Source: Candidatus Kryptoniota bacterium (GTDB taxonomy: Bacteria; Bacteroidota; Ignavibacteria; Kryptoniales; JAKASW01). From it: a stretch of 64,000 bases of DNA. Of the stretch, positions 17,641 to 27,242 are shown one piece after another. Under the pieces are notes generated by a model, which saw only the letters and a program-made list of their open reading frames with translations, was not told the DNA's origin and made no database searches. The stretch is taken from contig JAHECO010000015.1 in the NCBI GenBank assembly GCA_024641705.1, positions 23,606 to 87,605 of the forward strand. Reading direction: 5' to 3'. The position numbers were made by a program, and so were the translations under genes. Each line of letters begins with the position of its first letter. The first letter of the stretch is position 1.

Positions 17641-17712
17641 GGACCAACCGGATTTGCAGAACCCGCAGGGAGCAGAGCATTTTGACGGGCACACGGCACC
17701 GGGATTGATCTA

Positions 17713-18390
17713 ATGGATCAGACCGTGGTTCAGGATACCGTAGACTTCAAGGCGGAGCTCGTCAGGAAGGGGATACACCTTGTTTCCCTCGTCATCCCTC
17801 TGCTATACTACTTCATCCCAAAATCGGTCGCGCTGTGGATACTCATCCCCCTCACCGCGGCTTTCATCGTAGTGGACCTGGCGCGGTACGACGTAGACCT
17901 GATCTCCAGGCTCTTCTATCGGTTCTTCGGTTTTCTTTTGCGCACGCACGAGGTCGACAGAGAAAAGCACGCGCTTAACGGCGCCACCTACATGCTTATC
18001 TCTGCCGTGATCTGCGTGTTGATCTTTCCGAAGTTCATCATGATAAGCAGTTTCACCGTCCTCATCCTCGGTGACGCGTCGTCGGCGGTATTCGGAAAGA
18101 GGTTCGGGAGGCACAAGATATTTCCGGGCCGGGGCACGCCTAAGAGTTACGAAGGAAGCCTCGCCTTTGTCGTGGCGGCGACTGTCGCCGTGATTCTGAG
18201 TCCGAAGATCGACTACCTCGTTGCCGAGTATGCCATCGGGGCAGCGGCAGGCGTGTTCGCGGCCGCGGCCGAGGTACTCTCCTACAAAATCGTCGACGAC
18301 AACATCGCAGTCCCGATTACCTTCGGGCTCTCCATGTGGGCAATGTATATCTTATTCCTTCCCCACCTGAACGTTTTCTTTCTCGGGTAG
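17713..18390 (+). CDS. SEC59/DGK1-family polyprenol or diacylglycerol kinase-like membrane protein
   Basis: 225 residues with 6-7 hydrophobic segments. The family signature is visible: E-L-V-R-K-G-I-H-L at the N-terminus, L-I-L-G-D-A-S-S-A-V-F-G-K-R-F-G in the middle, then K-S-Y-E-G-S-L-A-F and a late V-D-D-N-I-A-V-P-I. Related proteins (dolichol kinase, yeast Dgk1, VTE5, bacterial 'phosphatidate cytidylyltransferase-like' proteins) use CTP to phosphorylate a lipid alcohol. Which lipid is used here cannot be told. 72 bases after ftsH on the same strand, so it may be transcribed with it. Confidence 0.75.
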   Translation: MDQTVVQDTVDFKAELVRKGIHLVSLVIPLLYYFIPKSVALWILIPLTAAFIVVDLARYDVDLISRLFYRFFGFLLRTHEVDREKHALNGATYMLISAVICVLIFPKFIMISSFTVLILGDASSAVFGKRFGRHKIFPGRGTPKSYEGSLAFVVAATVAVILSPKIDYLVAEYAIGAAAGVFAAAAEVLSYKIVDDNIAVPITFGLSMWAMYILFLPHLNVFFLG

Positions 18391-18492
18391 AGCCCGGGCC
18401 ACCGGACACAATCTCCACGCACTGAACAGCCCGCAGAAACGCCCGCAAGCTCCGGAAGAATACATACTCCCGGACGATTCCGTTGCAGGCGG

Positions 18493-19083
18493 CTAACGTC
18501 TGCTCACGAATTCATTCCCTTTCAGGAAGAATCTCCATTTCGACTCGGTACCGTTTCGGATACCGATGCGCGTCGAGCTTTCGATGTCGGCACCCCTAAC
18601 CTTATAGCCGTCGTCCGCGATGAAGAGTCCCTTTCCGTCCAGCCTCACCCCGTTCAGAGCGCGGTCTATTCCCATTGCCTGACACAACTTCGCAGGGCCG
18701 TTGGTCAAGTTATGGAGTAGCTCGGTCTTTCTACGCCGGCACATTTCGTCTATGCCTGCCACCGGTTCGAGAGCCCGGACCAGGAGCGCGGCCGGGAATC
18801 CCTTCCTCTCCGTGACGATGTTGAAGCAAAAATGCATGCCGTAAGTGAAATATACGTACGATAGCCCGCCGTCCTCAAACATAACCTTGTTTCTCTCGGT
18901 CATGCCGTTGGCGGCATGACTGGCAGGATCGTTGCCTACGTAGGCTTCGACCTCGACAATCCGTCCTGCGACAATCCTTCCTTTGATATTCCGGACAAGA
19001 ACCTTCCCAATAATTTCCGGGACGAGGCTGAAGGTATCGCGGCGGTAGAAGCCGAGGGGGAGTGGATTGTAGTGACGTTTCAT
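18493..19083 (-). CDS. mpg: 3-methyladenine DNA glycosylase (AAG/MPG family)
   Basis: 196 residues, full length for the family. It excises alkylated and deaminated purines in base-excision repair. Visible motifs: L-G-K/I-I-G-K-V-L-V-R near residue 27, the catalytic-site region G-R-I-V-E-V-E-A-Y (catalytic Glu), D-P-A-S-H-A-A-N-G-M-T-E-R-N, Y-V-Y-F-T-Y-G-M-H-F-C-F-N-I-V and A-L-L-V-R-A-L-E-P. Convergent with the upstream plus-strand operon, separated by about 100 bases. Confidence 0.92.
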   Translation of the reverse strand: MKRHYNPLPLGFYRRDTFSLVPEIIGKVLVRNIKGRIVAGRIVEVEAYVGNDPASHAANGMTERNKVMFEDGGLSYVYFTYGMHFCFNIVTERKGFPAALLVRALEPVAGIDEMCRRRKTELLHNLTNGPAKLCQAMGIDRALNGVRLDGKGLFIADDGYKVRGADIESSTRIGIRNGTESKWRFFLKGNEFVSRR

Positions 19084-19588
19084 TTCAAGTCAACTTGGAG
19101 ACGCGTTGGACTCCGATAACCGAGCCAGTCGTATTTTAAAGAATTTCCGTGGCAACAAATGCAGGTACCCTTCGTTGGACAATGAGAGTCGCTCAGGAAA
19201 ACGCTTCAACTTCAACAATCACCCTCACCTTAATGAGGTTGTCCCAAAACAAGGAAAATGTCATTCTGAAGGAGCGGAGCGACTGAAGAATCCACTTATT
19301 CGTTCTGAAAAATGGATGCTTCACTTCGTTCAGCATGACAGACAAGACTTTCTGGACAGCCTCACCGAAGGAGCGCGATGCAGCGTGGAGATACTCGATG
19401 CAGCGGAGACCTTCGAATAAACCCGAGGCAACGTTTATAAGAATAGGTCAAGGATCAATTGTGGCGAAAGACTTTGCGCCTCCGCGTCTCCCGTTCATTG
19501 TTATAAGAATAAGACATACGGGATGCCGCTCAAAAAGTCAGATAGACTCTTCACGGTCTGTCGAGAAAGCGGCATTCACGGTGAACAC
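19084..19588. other. 505-bp gene-free region carrying a 129-bp repeat
   Basis: No coding frame is convincing. It holds repeat copy A (19235-19363). After it comes a short stretch with a twice-occurring CGATGCAGCG core (19377-19411), and two TTATAAGAATA boxes (19435 and 19500) about 65 bases apart. Open frames across it are translations of the repeat. Confidence 0.6.
19235..19363 (+). repeat. 129-bp palindromic repeat, copy A
   Basis: Nearly identical to copies at 30125-30253 and 53495-53623, all in the same orientation and the same length. Ends are inverted repeats (GAGGTTGTCC at the left, GGACAGCCTC at the right; 9 of 10 match). The interior folds back on itself: TGTCATTCTGAA on one side, TTCAGCATGACA on the other, with a ~20-base central loop. 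No coding capacity. Confidence 0.9.
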
Positions 19589-20677
19589 CTACGCGTCCGG
19601 TTTCTTTCCCGTCTCTTCGAAGGAGAGGCTGGTCTGGGCCGACGAAGGCCGCTTCTTTTTCCCCAGAAATTCGTAGGCCTTCTCTGTCGCTTCCCGCCCC
19701 CGGAGCGTCCTTCTGAGGTAACCCTTCTGCAGTAGAAAGGGCTCGTATACTTCTTCTATTGTTCCTGCTTCCTCGCTCACCACCGCTGCGATTGAATTGA
19801 CGCCGACAGGTCCTCCCTTGTAGTAGTCGACGATGGTCGCAAGGATTTTCCTGTCCATCTCGTCGAGCCCGGTCTTGTCCACCTCCAGCTGATCGAGCGC
19901 ATGCCTGGCGACGTCAAGGTCGATCTTGCTTTTCCCTTTCACATCGGCGTAGTCGCGTGTGCGTCTTAACAGTCTGTTCGCTATACGAGGTGTTCCCCTG
20001 CTTCGCCGGGCAATCTCGAACGCGGCCTCCTTTTCGATTCCGACCTTCAGTATGGAGGCAGATCTCAAAACGATCTTCTCCAGGAAATCGTCGTCGTAAT
20101 ATTCGAGCCTTTCGATTATTCCAAACCTCGATCTGAACGGGTTGCTCAGGAGACCCGCCCGCGTCGTCGCGGCCACTAGGGTGAACGGGTTCACGTTAAG
20201 CTGCACGTTGCGAGCTCCCGGGCCGCGGTCTACCACTATGGACAGCCTGTAGTCCTCCATCGCCCCGTACAGTATTTCTTCCACGGCAGCCGGCATCCTG
20301 TGCACTTCGTCGATGAAGACGACAACACCCTTTGAAATCGAGGTTAGAATGCCCGCAAGGTCGCCAGCCTTCTCCAGCGATGGGCCGGTCGTGGAAATGA
20401 TCTCACAACCCATTTCGTTGGCTATAATATTGGCGAGCGTTGTCTTGCCGAGTCCAGGAGGGCCCATCAGCAGGACATGGTCAAGAGCTTCCTTGCGTTT
20501 CTTAGCCGCCTGTATGAAAACGCTGAGCTTGTCGACTATCTTCTTCTGCCCGACAAAGTCCTTCAGCAGTTTCGGGCGCAGCGCCCTGTCAAACTTGATA
20601 TCTTCGCCGGTCTTGTCCGGCGAGATCGCGCGGTCGGACTCGGAGACTTTCCGTCGACCCGATTTTTCTTTGCTCAT
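19589..20677 (-). CDS. ruvB: Holliday junction helicase motor RuvB
   Basis: 362 residues. RuvB hexamers drive branch migration with RuvA. The N-terminus is a ~30-residue Lys/Ser-rich extension. Then R-P-K-L-L-K-D-F-V-G-Q-K-K, Walker A G-P-P-G-L-G-K-T-T-L-A-N, Walker B V-V-F-I-D-E-V-H-R, sensor I A-A-T-T-R-A-G and the C-terminal winged helix (G-G-P-V-G-V-N-S-I-A-A ... R-T-L-R-G-R-E-A-T). The C-terminus is unusually Lys/Ser-rich. ruvA and ruvC are not nearby. It lies 72 bases downstream of the CHASE2 cyclase and may be read from that operon. Confidence 0.96.
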   Translation of the reverse strand: MSKEKSGRRKVSESDRAISPDKTGEDIKFDRALRPKLLKDFVGQKKIVDKLSVFIQAAKKRKEALDHVLLMGPPGLGKTTLANIIANEMGCEIISTTGPSLEKAGDLAGILTSISKGVVVFIDEVHRMPAAVEEILYGAMEDYRLSIVVDRGPGARNVQLNVNPFTLVAATTRAGLLSNPFRSRFGIIERLEYYDDDFLEKIVLRSASILKVGIEKEAAFEIARRSRGTPRIANRLLRRTRDYADVKGKSKIDLDVARHALDQLEVDKTGLDEMDRKILATIVDYYKGGPVGVNSIAAVVSEEAGTIEEVYEPFLLQKGYLRRTLRGREATEKAYEFLGKKKRPSSAQTSLSFEETGKKPDA

Positions 20678-20749
20678 TGAGTCAATTTAAACCCGTGGGG
20701 AGTGAAACGCAATTTACCGCCGCGTTCGCGCATACCGTACGTAGGGACA

Positions 20750-22951
20750 CTACTTCGTCTGCATTACGAACACGCCGTTCCAATCCGCCGGCGGCGGCTC
20801 CAGCTCGTAAAGCCTGCTCCTTTCGAGGTACATCTCCGAAGGATAGTCGGATGAATCGATGGAGAGCGCCTTCTCGAACAGCTCCGATGCAACACCCCAC
20901 TCTCTGCTTCGGTACTTGGCAAGCCCCGCACAATACACTTCGACCAGCTCCTTTTGGTCGGTGCCGATCCCGTCGGCCATATCGCCGACCAGTTCGTAGA
21001 CCTTGACCGGCCTGGTCCTTCCTTTCACGATTATCAGGTCAAGCTCACGCGCGAATATCCTCTCCTTGACGAGCCCATAGGTATACTCGCTGAGGAGAAT
21101 TCGGGTCCTGTACATCTTGTTGGCTCCCTCGAGGCGCGAGGCGAGGTTTACGTTGTCTCCGATGACGGTGTAATCGAAGCGTTCCTTCCCGCCGACGTTC
21201 CCGACGACCATCTCCCCGGAATTTATCCCTATCCTGAAACTTAGAATCGGTTTCCCCTCCTCGGTCCATTTCGAGTGGAGTCCGTCGAGTTTCTTCGTCA
21301 TCTCTATCGCCGTCCTGCATGCTTTGTAGGCGTGGTCTCGCAGTTCGAGCGGGGCGCCCCAGAATGCGATTATTGCATCCCCTATGTATTTGTCCAATGT
21401 CCCGGAATTTTCAAAGACGACCTCGGTCATCGCCGTCAGGTACTCATTCAGGTGTGCAACGAGGTCCTCAGGCGCCAGCTTCTCGCTCACTCCCGTGAAA
21501 TTGGCTATGTCCGAGAAGAGGACGGTTATGGTCTTCCGTTCTCCGCCGAGCCTGACAAGATCAGGATTTCCGACGAGCTGGTTCACCACAGAGGGATCCA
21601 CGTAACGGCTGAACAGCGACTTAATGGCCGCCTTCGCCCTTCGTTCAGAGACGAACTGGTACACGACCACCGATACGTAGGTAAACGAGTATGCCAGAAT
21701 GGGGTATATGATCTTGAGTACCAGGTTATCCCTGACGAACAGGAAAAAAGCGGCCTCATAAGAAGCATAGACCATGGCCGCTGTTACCACGAAAGGCACG
21801 AATATCACGAGTATCATTCTCGAGTGCTTCGCGGACTTGAACAGGAACGAGGTCATGGCAATCAGCAGGGCTCCCACGAACATCTCCACGAAATCGACAA
21901 GCGGCGTCGAGGGTCTATAGAAATCCCCGTCAAGCAGAGTTTCTATCGCGCTGGCGTGAATCTCGACCCCATAGGCCAGGTTGCTGTGTGCTTCCGCCTT
22001 GTGCTTTAGAAATGGGATGGGCTTCAGGTCTCCGGACTCCGGATACTCCGCACCGATCAGGACAATTTTGTCCTTGAATATATTGCTGGCGCGAAGTGAG
22101 TCGAAGAGGTTCAGTTGTTGTCCGAAATCCGCCTCGTCCCGCGTCGTGAAGGTTGAATCATCCAGGACCTCCCAGATGTCACGGGTCGGGAAGCTTCCTG
22201 TCGGCCCGGAGTAGTTAATGAGCATAGAGCCTTCATCGTACTTCGGAATTCTGATGTGGCCGAGCTGAAAGTACGTCGAGCTGTCGGCGGCGAGCGAATT
22301 GCCAAGGCCGAGGAACCTGGAAACCGCCTCAAACGCGAACGACGGGACCATCCTGTACTGGTCCGGACCCGTAGGAAACCGGACCATCGGAACGTATCTG
22401 CGGTAGACGCCGTCGGCATCGTTTCTCACATACACTGCGCCCATCGAGCTGTCTGCCCTGAGGAAGATATTGTGGAAATAGTTGCCGCTCTTAAGGATCG
22501 TATAGCGTCCGCTGACTGAGATGGTATTGCGTACAGCCAGCACCGTGGACGGATATCTCGTCAGCGTCGCCGCAAATGTGCTGTCGTCCCCGGGCAGAGG
22601 AGAACCGCCGTCAAAAGTCACATCCAAGCCGACGACCTTCGCCCCGGCACTATAAAGATTCCTGATGGCCCGCGCGTAATACTTTCTCGGAAAGAAAACG
22701 GTATTGGGAAGTGCCGGAAAAGACTGATCGGTTATCGCCACGATCACGACCTTAGAAGTGTCGCCGATTTCCGTGCCTCCGCGATACTCGAAACGCTGGT
22801 CGATTGTCCGCAGTTGGGCCGTCTTCAGGAAAGGAACTTCGAATGGGATGTCTCTGGAAAGGAGAAACGCCACCGTCGCGGAAAGAGCCGCCATTATGAG
22901 CGGCAGTACAAGTTTCCTGGTTGTCGATAGTGTGCCGCTGACGATTTGCAT
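20750..22951 (-). CDS. CHASE2-domain class III adenylate/guanylate cyclase
   Basis: 733 residues. One N-terminal membrane helix (V-L-P-L-I-M-A-A-L-S) leads into a ~330-residue periplasmic CHASE2 sensor with its Y-A-R-A-I, V-V-G-L-D-V-T-F-D and I-N-Y-S-G-P signatures. Three transmembrane helices follow (about residues 350-440). The C-terminal cyclase domain shows metal-binding Asp in F-S-D-I-A-N-F-T and Y-I-G-D-A-I, Lys in L-D-K-Y, D-Y-T-V-I-G-D and transition-state N/R in N-V-N-L-A-S-R. Lys plus D/T predicts ATP as substrate. A short TPR-like tail ends the protein. Last gene of a four-gene minus-strand cassette with a FecR protein, an outer-membrane barrel and a secreted protein. Confidence 0.9.
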   Translation of the reverse strand: MQIVSGTLSTTRKLVLPLIMAALSATVAFLLSRDIPFEVPFLKTAQLRTIDQRFEYRGGTEIGDTSKVVIVAITDQSFPALPNTVFFPRKYYARAIRNLYSAGAKVVGLDVTFDGGSPLPGDDSTFAATLTRYPSTVLAVRNTISVSGRYTILKSGNYFHNIFLRADSSMGAVYVRNDADGVYRRYVPMVRFPTGPDQYRMVPSFAFEAVSRFLGLGNSLAADSSTYFQLGHIRIPKYDEGSMLINYSGPTGSFPTRDIWEVLDDSTFTTRDEADFGQQLNLFDSLRASNIFKDKIVLIGAEYPESGDLKPIPFLKHKAEAHSNLAYGVEIHASAIETLLDGDFYRPSTPLVDFVEMFVGALLIAMTSFLFKSAKHSRMILVIFVPFVVTAAMVYASYEAAFFLFVRDNLVLKIIYPILAYSFTYVSVVVYQFVSERRAKAAIKSLFSRYVDPSVVNQLVGNPDLVRLGGERKTITVLFSDIANFTGVSEKLAPEDLVAHLNEYLTAMTEVVFENSGTLDKYIGDAIIAFWGAPLELRDHAYKACRTAIEMTKKLDGLHSKWTEEGKPILSFRIGINSGEMVVGNVGGKERFDYTVIGDNVNLASRLEGANKMYRTRILLSEYTYGLVKERIFARELDLIIVKGRTRPVKVYELVGDMADGIGTDQKELVEVYCAGLAKYRSREWGVASELFEKALSIDSSDYPSEMYLERSRLYELEPPPADWNGVFVMQTK

Positions 22952-22976
22952 TTACTGAATGTTACGCCGCGAGACG

Positions 22977-25427
22977 CTAAAAATCCACCGCGTAAATCAG
23001 CGAGCCAATAAAATCGTCCGAACCGGTTACAGAAAAGTAGTTAATGTTGAGGTTGAGCGATTGGGTCCTCGCAACCTTATAGCTTGCTGTCAGCCCGAAA
23101 CTGTTCCTGACGAAATCGCCGAACGCCGGCGTGTAGTTGGCGCCGACGCTCAACTTATCGTTCAGCAACGAATAAGTGGCGCCGAGTGTGAGAAAAGTGT
23201 AATTGAACGTCTGAATCTGTTCCATAAGCACGGCCGCCGTCGTATCCCGCATGGTCGTCTTGTTCCCATTTATGTTGAAACCCACGGTGGTCCTGAGCGG
23301 TATCGCATCGAAATTCGAATTGAGCATGAACGACACGTTGAAATTATTCAGGTCCGTTCCCAGGAGGACGCGGTCTTTCCTGTCGCTGATCCCGAAACTG
23401 ACCGCTACTGAATGACGCACGATGTACCTGAAGGCATAACTGGATTCGATGTAGTAGCGGATCGTCGTGTTATCCACGGCGAACGCCGAATCGGTGGCCA
23501 GCGAATTTGAATTGTAATAAGAGGAAAACCCGATCGTCACGCTCGGCAGGGTTGTCATCGGAAAGTATGAAACCGCAAAATTCGTATTTATATAGTTTGC
23601 CGTCGCAAACTTGTTCTCCTGCAGGTTGTCGAAGAGATTCTCATACAAGATGGAAAGGAGAATCTGGTTGCTGAACAGTCTGGGTCTGAGGAAAAAATTC
23701 AGGCCGCGGATATCGGTACGGATGAAAGGCTGCCCGAAAGTGTTATAGTCAGGTCCGCGGTAGACATAGCCTACCTTCGCGAAGGTATTGAAGTAGTCCA
23801 GGCTTAGACTTACATCCCATGCAAGCGAAGAAAGCTTGCTCGGATCCAGCGGGACGAGAAATTCGTTGATGGTTATAAGCTGCGATAGAGTGGAAATCGG
23901 GACGATGTTGTTGATCTGGGTCCCGGCGTCGGAATTCGAGATCGAGTCGATGTAAGAGGCGGAGCGGTTTCCTACGGCAGTGTTCTGGTTTAGCATGCTG
24001 ACCGCGCCTTCCGCCAGGAAGTTTATCCTCCGGCTGTCGAAGTTCATCGCAAAGTCGCTTCCCAGTACGAGATTCTGGTTAGGAGCACTGCCAAGGTCGA
24101 TGGAACTGATCGCGTCCGAAGACTTGAGGTAAGTGAACCCGAGGCGCGCGTGGTCTCCCAGGTTGAACGACGGGCGAACCGCGAAGAGATCCCTGGAATA
24201 CGTTCCGTAATTCACATTGACAAAAGTCGAGTCGTTCAGCTTGATATAGTTGCCGCCGGTAAGCAATCCGCTTGAGCCGGGGGCAATGACCACGGTATCA
24301 AGGTATTGTCCACCGATTCCCCTGACGGTCTCACCGTAGGCCGCCTCCAGATTGAAAAAGCCCACGGACAGTCTTCCCGAAATGCCTCGCACCCGCAGAC
24401 CGTTCATGATGAGCGGGCTGAATGCCGGATAACTGTCGCCCAGCTTAAGGCTCAGCCAGGACGTGCCGATGGAAAGGCCGTACCTGTCCTGCGGCTGCCG
24501 GTAAGATTTCTCCTCCGAAGTCAGGTGCAGGTTAGCCCCCAGATTTACCCCATAGGCGTTTGCCCCCAATGACAGGTCCCCCCGGTTGTACCATGTTGAG
24601 CTACCGCTAATAGTTTCGTTTCTGAGCTCGATTTGTCCCCTTCCCTGGTAGGTGAATCGGCTGGCTTCCTCCGCCTCTGCCGGCGTCACGATGAAGAAAC
24701 TCCATTCGAGGCTCCTGTATATGCTGCCGTCCGAACTGTAAAGGACGACCTTCGCCGCATGGATACCGCGCCCTATTTCCATTGGGAACTTTGAGGGCGA
24801 ATACACTATGATATCACCGCTCACGACCGCATCGGCGGTTACGTCGAGTCCGTCGAAGTACAACCTTGTCTTCTTCCTGTCCACCGACTCCGGTGCGTAG
24901 AGCATCGAAGCCGCAATCATCAGGTTGTCCAGCGTGAGCCTCTGGTTCCGCTCGGGACTTATTATGAGGATATCCTGCTCCGCTTCGGCCGACGTTACGC
25001 TGATCCTCACGGGATTCTCGGTCGGGCTTTCGACCGGGTATGTTTCGGTCGAGCCGTCTCTCATGATCAACCTGATGTAGACTTCGATGTACGGGCTGAG
25101 TACGTAGGCTGCAGGGACGGATCCTCTCAGGGTCATGGACGACTCGTCGAAGCTCATGTCCGTCTGCTGGAAGTCTGTCGACAGGTCGTTCCGGTAGAAG
25201 AGGAGCGCCTGCGATATGTTCACCAGGCTTCTGACCTCGGCTTTGACGGATACGGGACTGTTCTCGACAGCCTGAGATGTAGCGGTGAGATTAATGATTT
25301 GTCCCTGCTGTGCGTTTGCAGCCGCCGGGACAAAAAAACAAAAGATGGAGACAAATAAGACAACGGACGCGACAATCCGTCGCGCACCATTCTCCCTGGA
25401 TTTCCTCACGATCCCTCCGACCAACAC
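22977..25427 (-). CDS. Large outer-membrane barrel protein with Ig-like N-terminal domains, unknown function
   Basis: 816 residues from GTG 25427; a second GTG at 25409, next to GGAGGG, is an alternative. A signal peptide ends at A-A-N-A-Q. Residues ~45-270 look like two or three Ig-like beta-sandwiches (E-N-S-P-V-S-V-K-A-E-V, then P-V-E-S-P-T-E-N-P-V-R-I-S-V). The remaining ~540 residues alternate in a beta-barrel pattern and end in I-G-S-L-I-Y-A-V-D-F, a good C-terminal beta-signal. I do not recognise a named family. The 26-base gap to the CHASE2 cyclase and 27-base gap to the FecR gene make it part of the same transcript, so it may pass a surface or envelope signal to the cyclase; that is inference. 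Confidence 0.75.
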   Translation of the reverse strand: MLVGGIVRKSRENGARRIVASVVLFVSIFCFFVPAAANAQQGQIINLTATSQAVENSPVSVKAEVRSLVNISQALLFYRNDLSTDFQQTDMSFDESSMTLRGSVPAAYVLSPYIEVYIRLIMRDGSTETYPVESPTENPVRISVTSAEAEQDILIISPERNQRLTLDNLMIAASMLYAPESVDRKKTRLYFDGLDVTADAVVSGDIIVYSPSKFPMEIGRGIHAAKVVLYSSDGSIYRSLEWSFFIVTPAEAEEASRFTYQGRGQIELRNETISGSSTWYNRGDLSLGANAYGVNLGANLHLTSEEKSYRQPQDRYGLSIGTSWLSLKLGDSYPAFSPLIMNGLRVRGISGRLSVGFFNLEAAYGETVRGIGGQYLDTVVIAPGSSGLLTGGNYIKLNDSTFVNVNYGTYSRDLFAVRPSFNLGDHARLGFTYLKSSDAISSIDLGSAPNQNLVLGSDFAMNFDSRRINFLAEGAVSMLNQNTAVGNRSASYIDSISNSDAGTQINNIVPISTLSQLITINEFLVPLDPSKLSSLAWDVSLSLDYFNTFAKVGYVYRGPDYNTFGQPFIRTDIRGLNFFLRPRLFSNQILLSILYENLFDNLQENKFATANYINTNFAVSYFPMTTLPSVTIGFSSYYNSNSLATDSAFAVDNTTIRYYIESSYAFRYIVRHSVAVSFGISDRKDRVLLGTDLNNFNVSFMLNSNFDAIPLRTTVGFNINGNKTTMRDTTAAVLMEQIQTFNYTFLTLGATYSLLNDKLSVGANYTPAFGDFVRNSFGLTASYKVARTQSLNLNINYFSVTGSDDFIGSLIYAVDF

Positions 25428-25453
25428 TGCTCTAGATAAATAAGCCTACGCTG

Positions 25454-26140
25454 CTATTGCTGAGTTTCTATAATAAGCTCGTGAATTTGTCCGTCATTGC
25501 CGCGGAACTGTAATCTCAGTTCATGCTTCTGGCCGAACGCATTGTTCAGCTGGGTAAGCCTGTTAAGGTCGCCCTGCGTCGACTGGTGAACGGTCAGGTT
25601 CCCGTTCGAATCCGACTCTCCTGTCTGGCCGGCTCCGACATCCACTGTGTCGTGCGAGATCTTGTTCACGAAGCGGACCAGCCCCTCGACTATCGTAAGG
25701 AAGTCGGTACCGTTGATCTGGACAGCCAGGAGGCCCTGCGTCCCGCGTATCGAAGCGACACTGGTCGGCGTGGTAAACTCAAACGCGCCGTTCTTTCTCT
25801 TCGTCATGGTAAAACCAACATCTCCGCTGCTGATGTTAGTGCTCGACGGGTTGTTCTCCCCGTACACCTGGACTTCGGAGTTTGGCCCGAGGCGAAGCGT
25901 GCTCGCATCGTTGAATTTTATGAGCGCGAAAGACTTCTTCTGTGTCCTCACGACGTCATTGTTGAATATCAGCTCGCCCTTCTTAGCGCCTTTCCAATTC
26001 TGATCGCCCTGCTTCTTTTCCACACTGTTCTTGATTATCCAGAAAAGCGCCACGTTGTGCGTGTCGGCTGTCGCCTTGAATGCAAGGGAGGCGGCAAACA
26101 CGAACAAAGCGAACAGCAATATGATGTTTCGTTTCTTCAT
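25454..26140 (-). CDS. Periplasmic FecR-domain protein
   Basis: 228 residues from ATG 26140 (GAGGAGA a few bases upstream; the codons further 5' overlap the previous gene). It has a signal peptide (M-K-K-R-N-I-I-L-L-F-A-L-F-V-F-A). The FecR fold is clear: G-E-L-I-F-N-N-D-V-V-R-T, F-N-D-A-S-T-L-R-L-G-P-N-S-E-V and V-A-S-I-R-G-T-Q-G-L. No membrane anchor or lipobox follows, so it is predicted soluble in the periplasm, unlike the FecR anti-sigma factor. FecR-domain proteins next to CHASE2 cyclases recur in other bacteria, and a direct sensory partnership is plausible. Confidence 0.85.
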   Translation of the reverse strand: MKKRNIILLFALFVFAASLAFKATADTHNVALFWIIKNSVEKKQGDQNWKGAKKGELIFNNDVVRTQKKSFALIKFNDASTLRLGPNSEVQVYGENNPSSTNISSGDVGFTMTKRKNGAFEFTTPTSVASIRGTQGLLAVQINGTDFLTIVEGLVRFVNKISHDTVDVGAGQTGESDSNGNLTVHQSTQGDLNRLTQLNNAFGQKHELRLQFRGNDGQIHELIIETQQ

Positions 26141-26150
26141 GGTTGTCTCC

Positions 26151-27242
26151 TCACTGGATGGTGACATTACTTATCTTTGATTTGTTCAAGCCCTTCAGAA
26201 TATCGATGATCTCCTGAACGCTGATCTGGCTGCCGTCATAAGTTCCCTGCCCCGTCAGCGTTCCGATCTGCGACAGAAGGCTCTCGAACCCGGTCCCCGC
26301 CAGGAAATTCTTCAATTCGGACGTCGCCTGTTCGTTGACGTTCCCGGCGGTCATACTCGTGTCCATCCCTCCGATCGTGAAGCTCCAGATATCACTTCTT
26401 ATCCCGCTTCCTCTGGTGGCGGAAGAGGGAATCATCACGTACCAGTAGTAAGTCTTGCCCTGCTGTAAAGGCCGTACACCGGCGCCGGACGGCGGGTAGT
26501 TGAACGACCCTGGAAAAGGCGAAGAGGAATTCGGCACTGTAACCTGGAGGAACGGGACGCCTGACACCACGTCTTCGGCGCTCATCTGGCTCGGCAACTT
26601 CTCGTAAACCGACAGCTGGACTGTGTCGGCGTTGGACGTCCACTGGAAATGAGGGAAGAGAGTCGTTATGCTCTCCTGATCCAGCGGAAGGGCCAGTTCC
26701 ACCTGGCTCGGGTTGGTCACGACAATGGTGCCGCGGACGGTTTGAGAAACCGGATTGCCGTTGACGTCGGTGCACTGAAGGATGAACTCGTAAATTCCGG
26801 CCGGCGCCTTCCCCGTAGCGAGCGCGACGTTCTTCAATTCTCCGACCTGGTCGGAATTGTAGTGCGAACTTTCCACGCTGAGAGGAGGATTCTCGCCGGA
26901 CAAGTCCAGATTGGTAATAACTTTCATTTGCCCCGCCTCGAGTGTGAACGGCTTCGTTGTCGCATCGGCGATATCCTGATAGGCATTGCCATTAGCCAGC
27001 GTGACGTTTATCGTCAGCTTGAGTTTGACCTGCTGAGGGGACGAGGATAGAGATTGAAGTCCGGCCGAGAACAGGACTCCCGTGCTCTGCACATGCTGAA
27101 TATCAAGATCCGCAACATAGATCTGATTGTATTGTGGAACCGTCAGCGTAAGATTGACAAGGTTTGCCGAGCCCTGCGCTCTCGCGGACAATGAGAACAG
27201 CAACACGCAAAGTGCCGCCGACACCGTGAGATAACGACGCAT
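26151..27242 (-). CDS. Secreted protein of unknown function, first gene of CHASE2/FecR cassette
   Basis: 363 residues from ATG 27242, with GGGAGGA 5-6 bases upstream. A signal peptide ends at A-R-A-Q. The mature part looks like two beta-sandwich domains. The second contains the fibronectin-like F-P-H-F-Q-W-T-S-N-A-D-T-V-Q-L-S-V-Y and G-K-T-Y-Y-W-Y-V pattern found in secreted proteins of this group. A low-complexity Gly/Ser/Thr/Gln C-terminus ends N-V-T-I-Q. The 10-base gap to the FecR gene implies one transcript. I do not recognise a family name. Confidence 0.7.
   Translation of the reverse strand: MRRYLTVSAALCVLLFSLSARAQGSANLVNLTLTVPQYNQIYVADLDIQHVQSTGVLFSAGLQSLSSSPQQVKLKLTINVTLANGNAYQDIADATTKPFTLEAGQMKVITNLDLSGENPPLSVESSHYNSDQVGELKNVALATGKAPAGIYEFILQCTDVNGNPVSQTVRGTIVVTNPSQVELALPLDQESITTLFPHFQWTSNADTVQLSVYEKLPSQMSAEDVVSGVPFLQVTVPNSSSPFPGSFNYPPSGAGVRPLQQGKTYYWYVMIPSSATRGSGIRSDIWSFTIGGMDTSMTAGNVNEQATSELKNFLAGTGFESLLSQIGTLTGQGTYDGSQISVQEIIDILKGLNKSKISNVTIQ

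Noticed and set aside
19220..19380. Target-site duplications flanking the 129-bp repeats
   Set aside because: Flanking bases of all three copies were compared by eye and no matching left/right pair was found.
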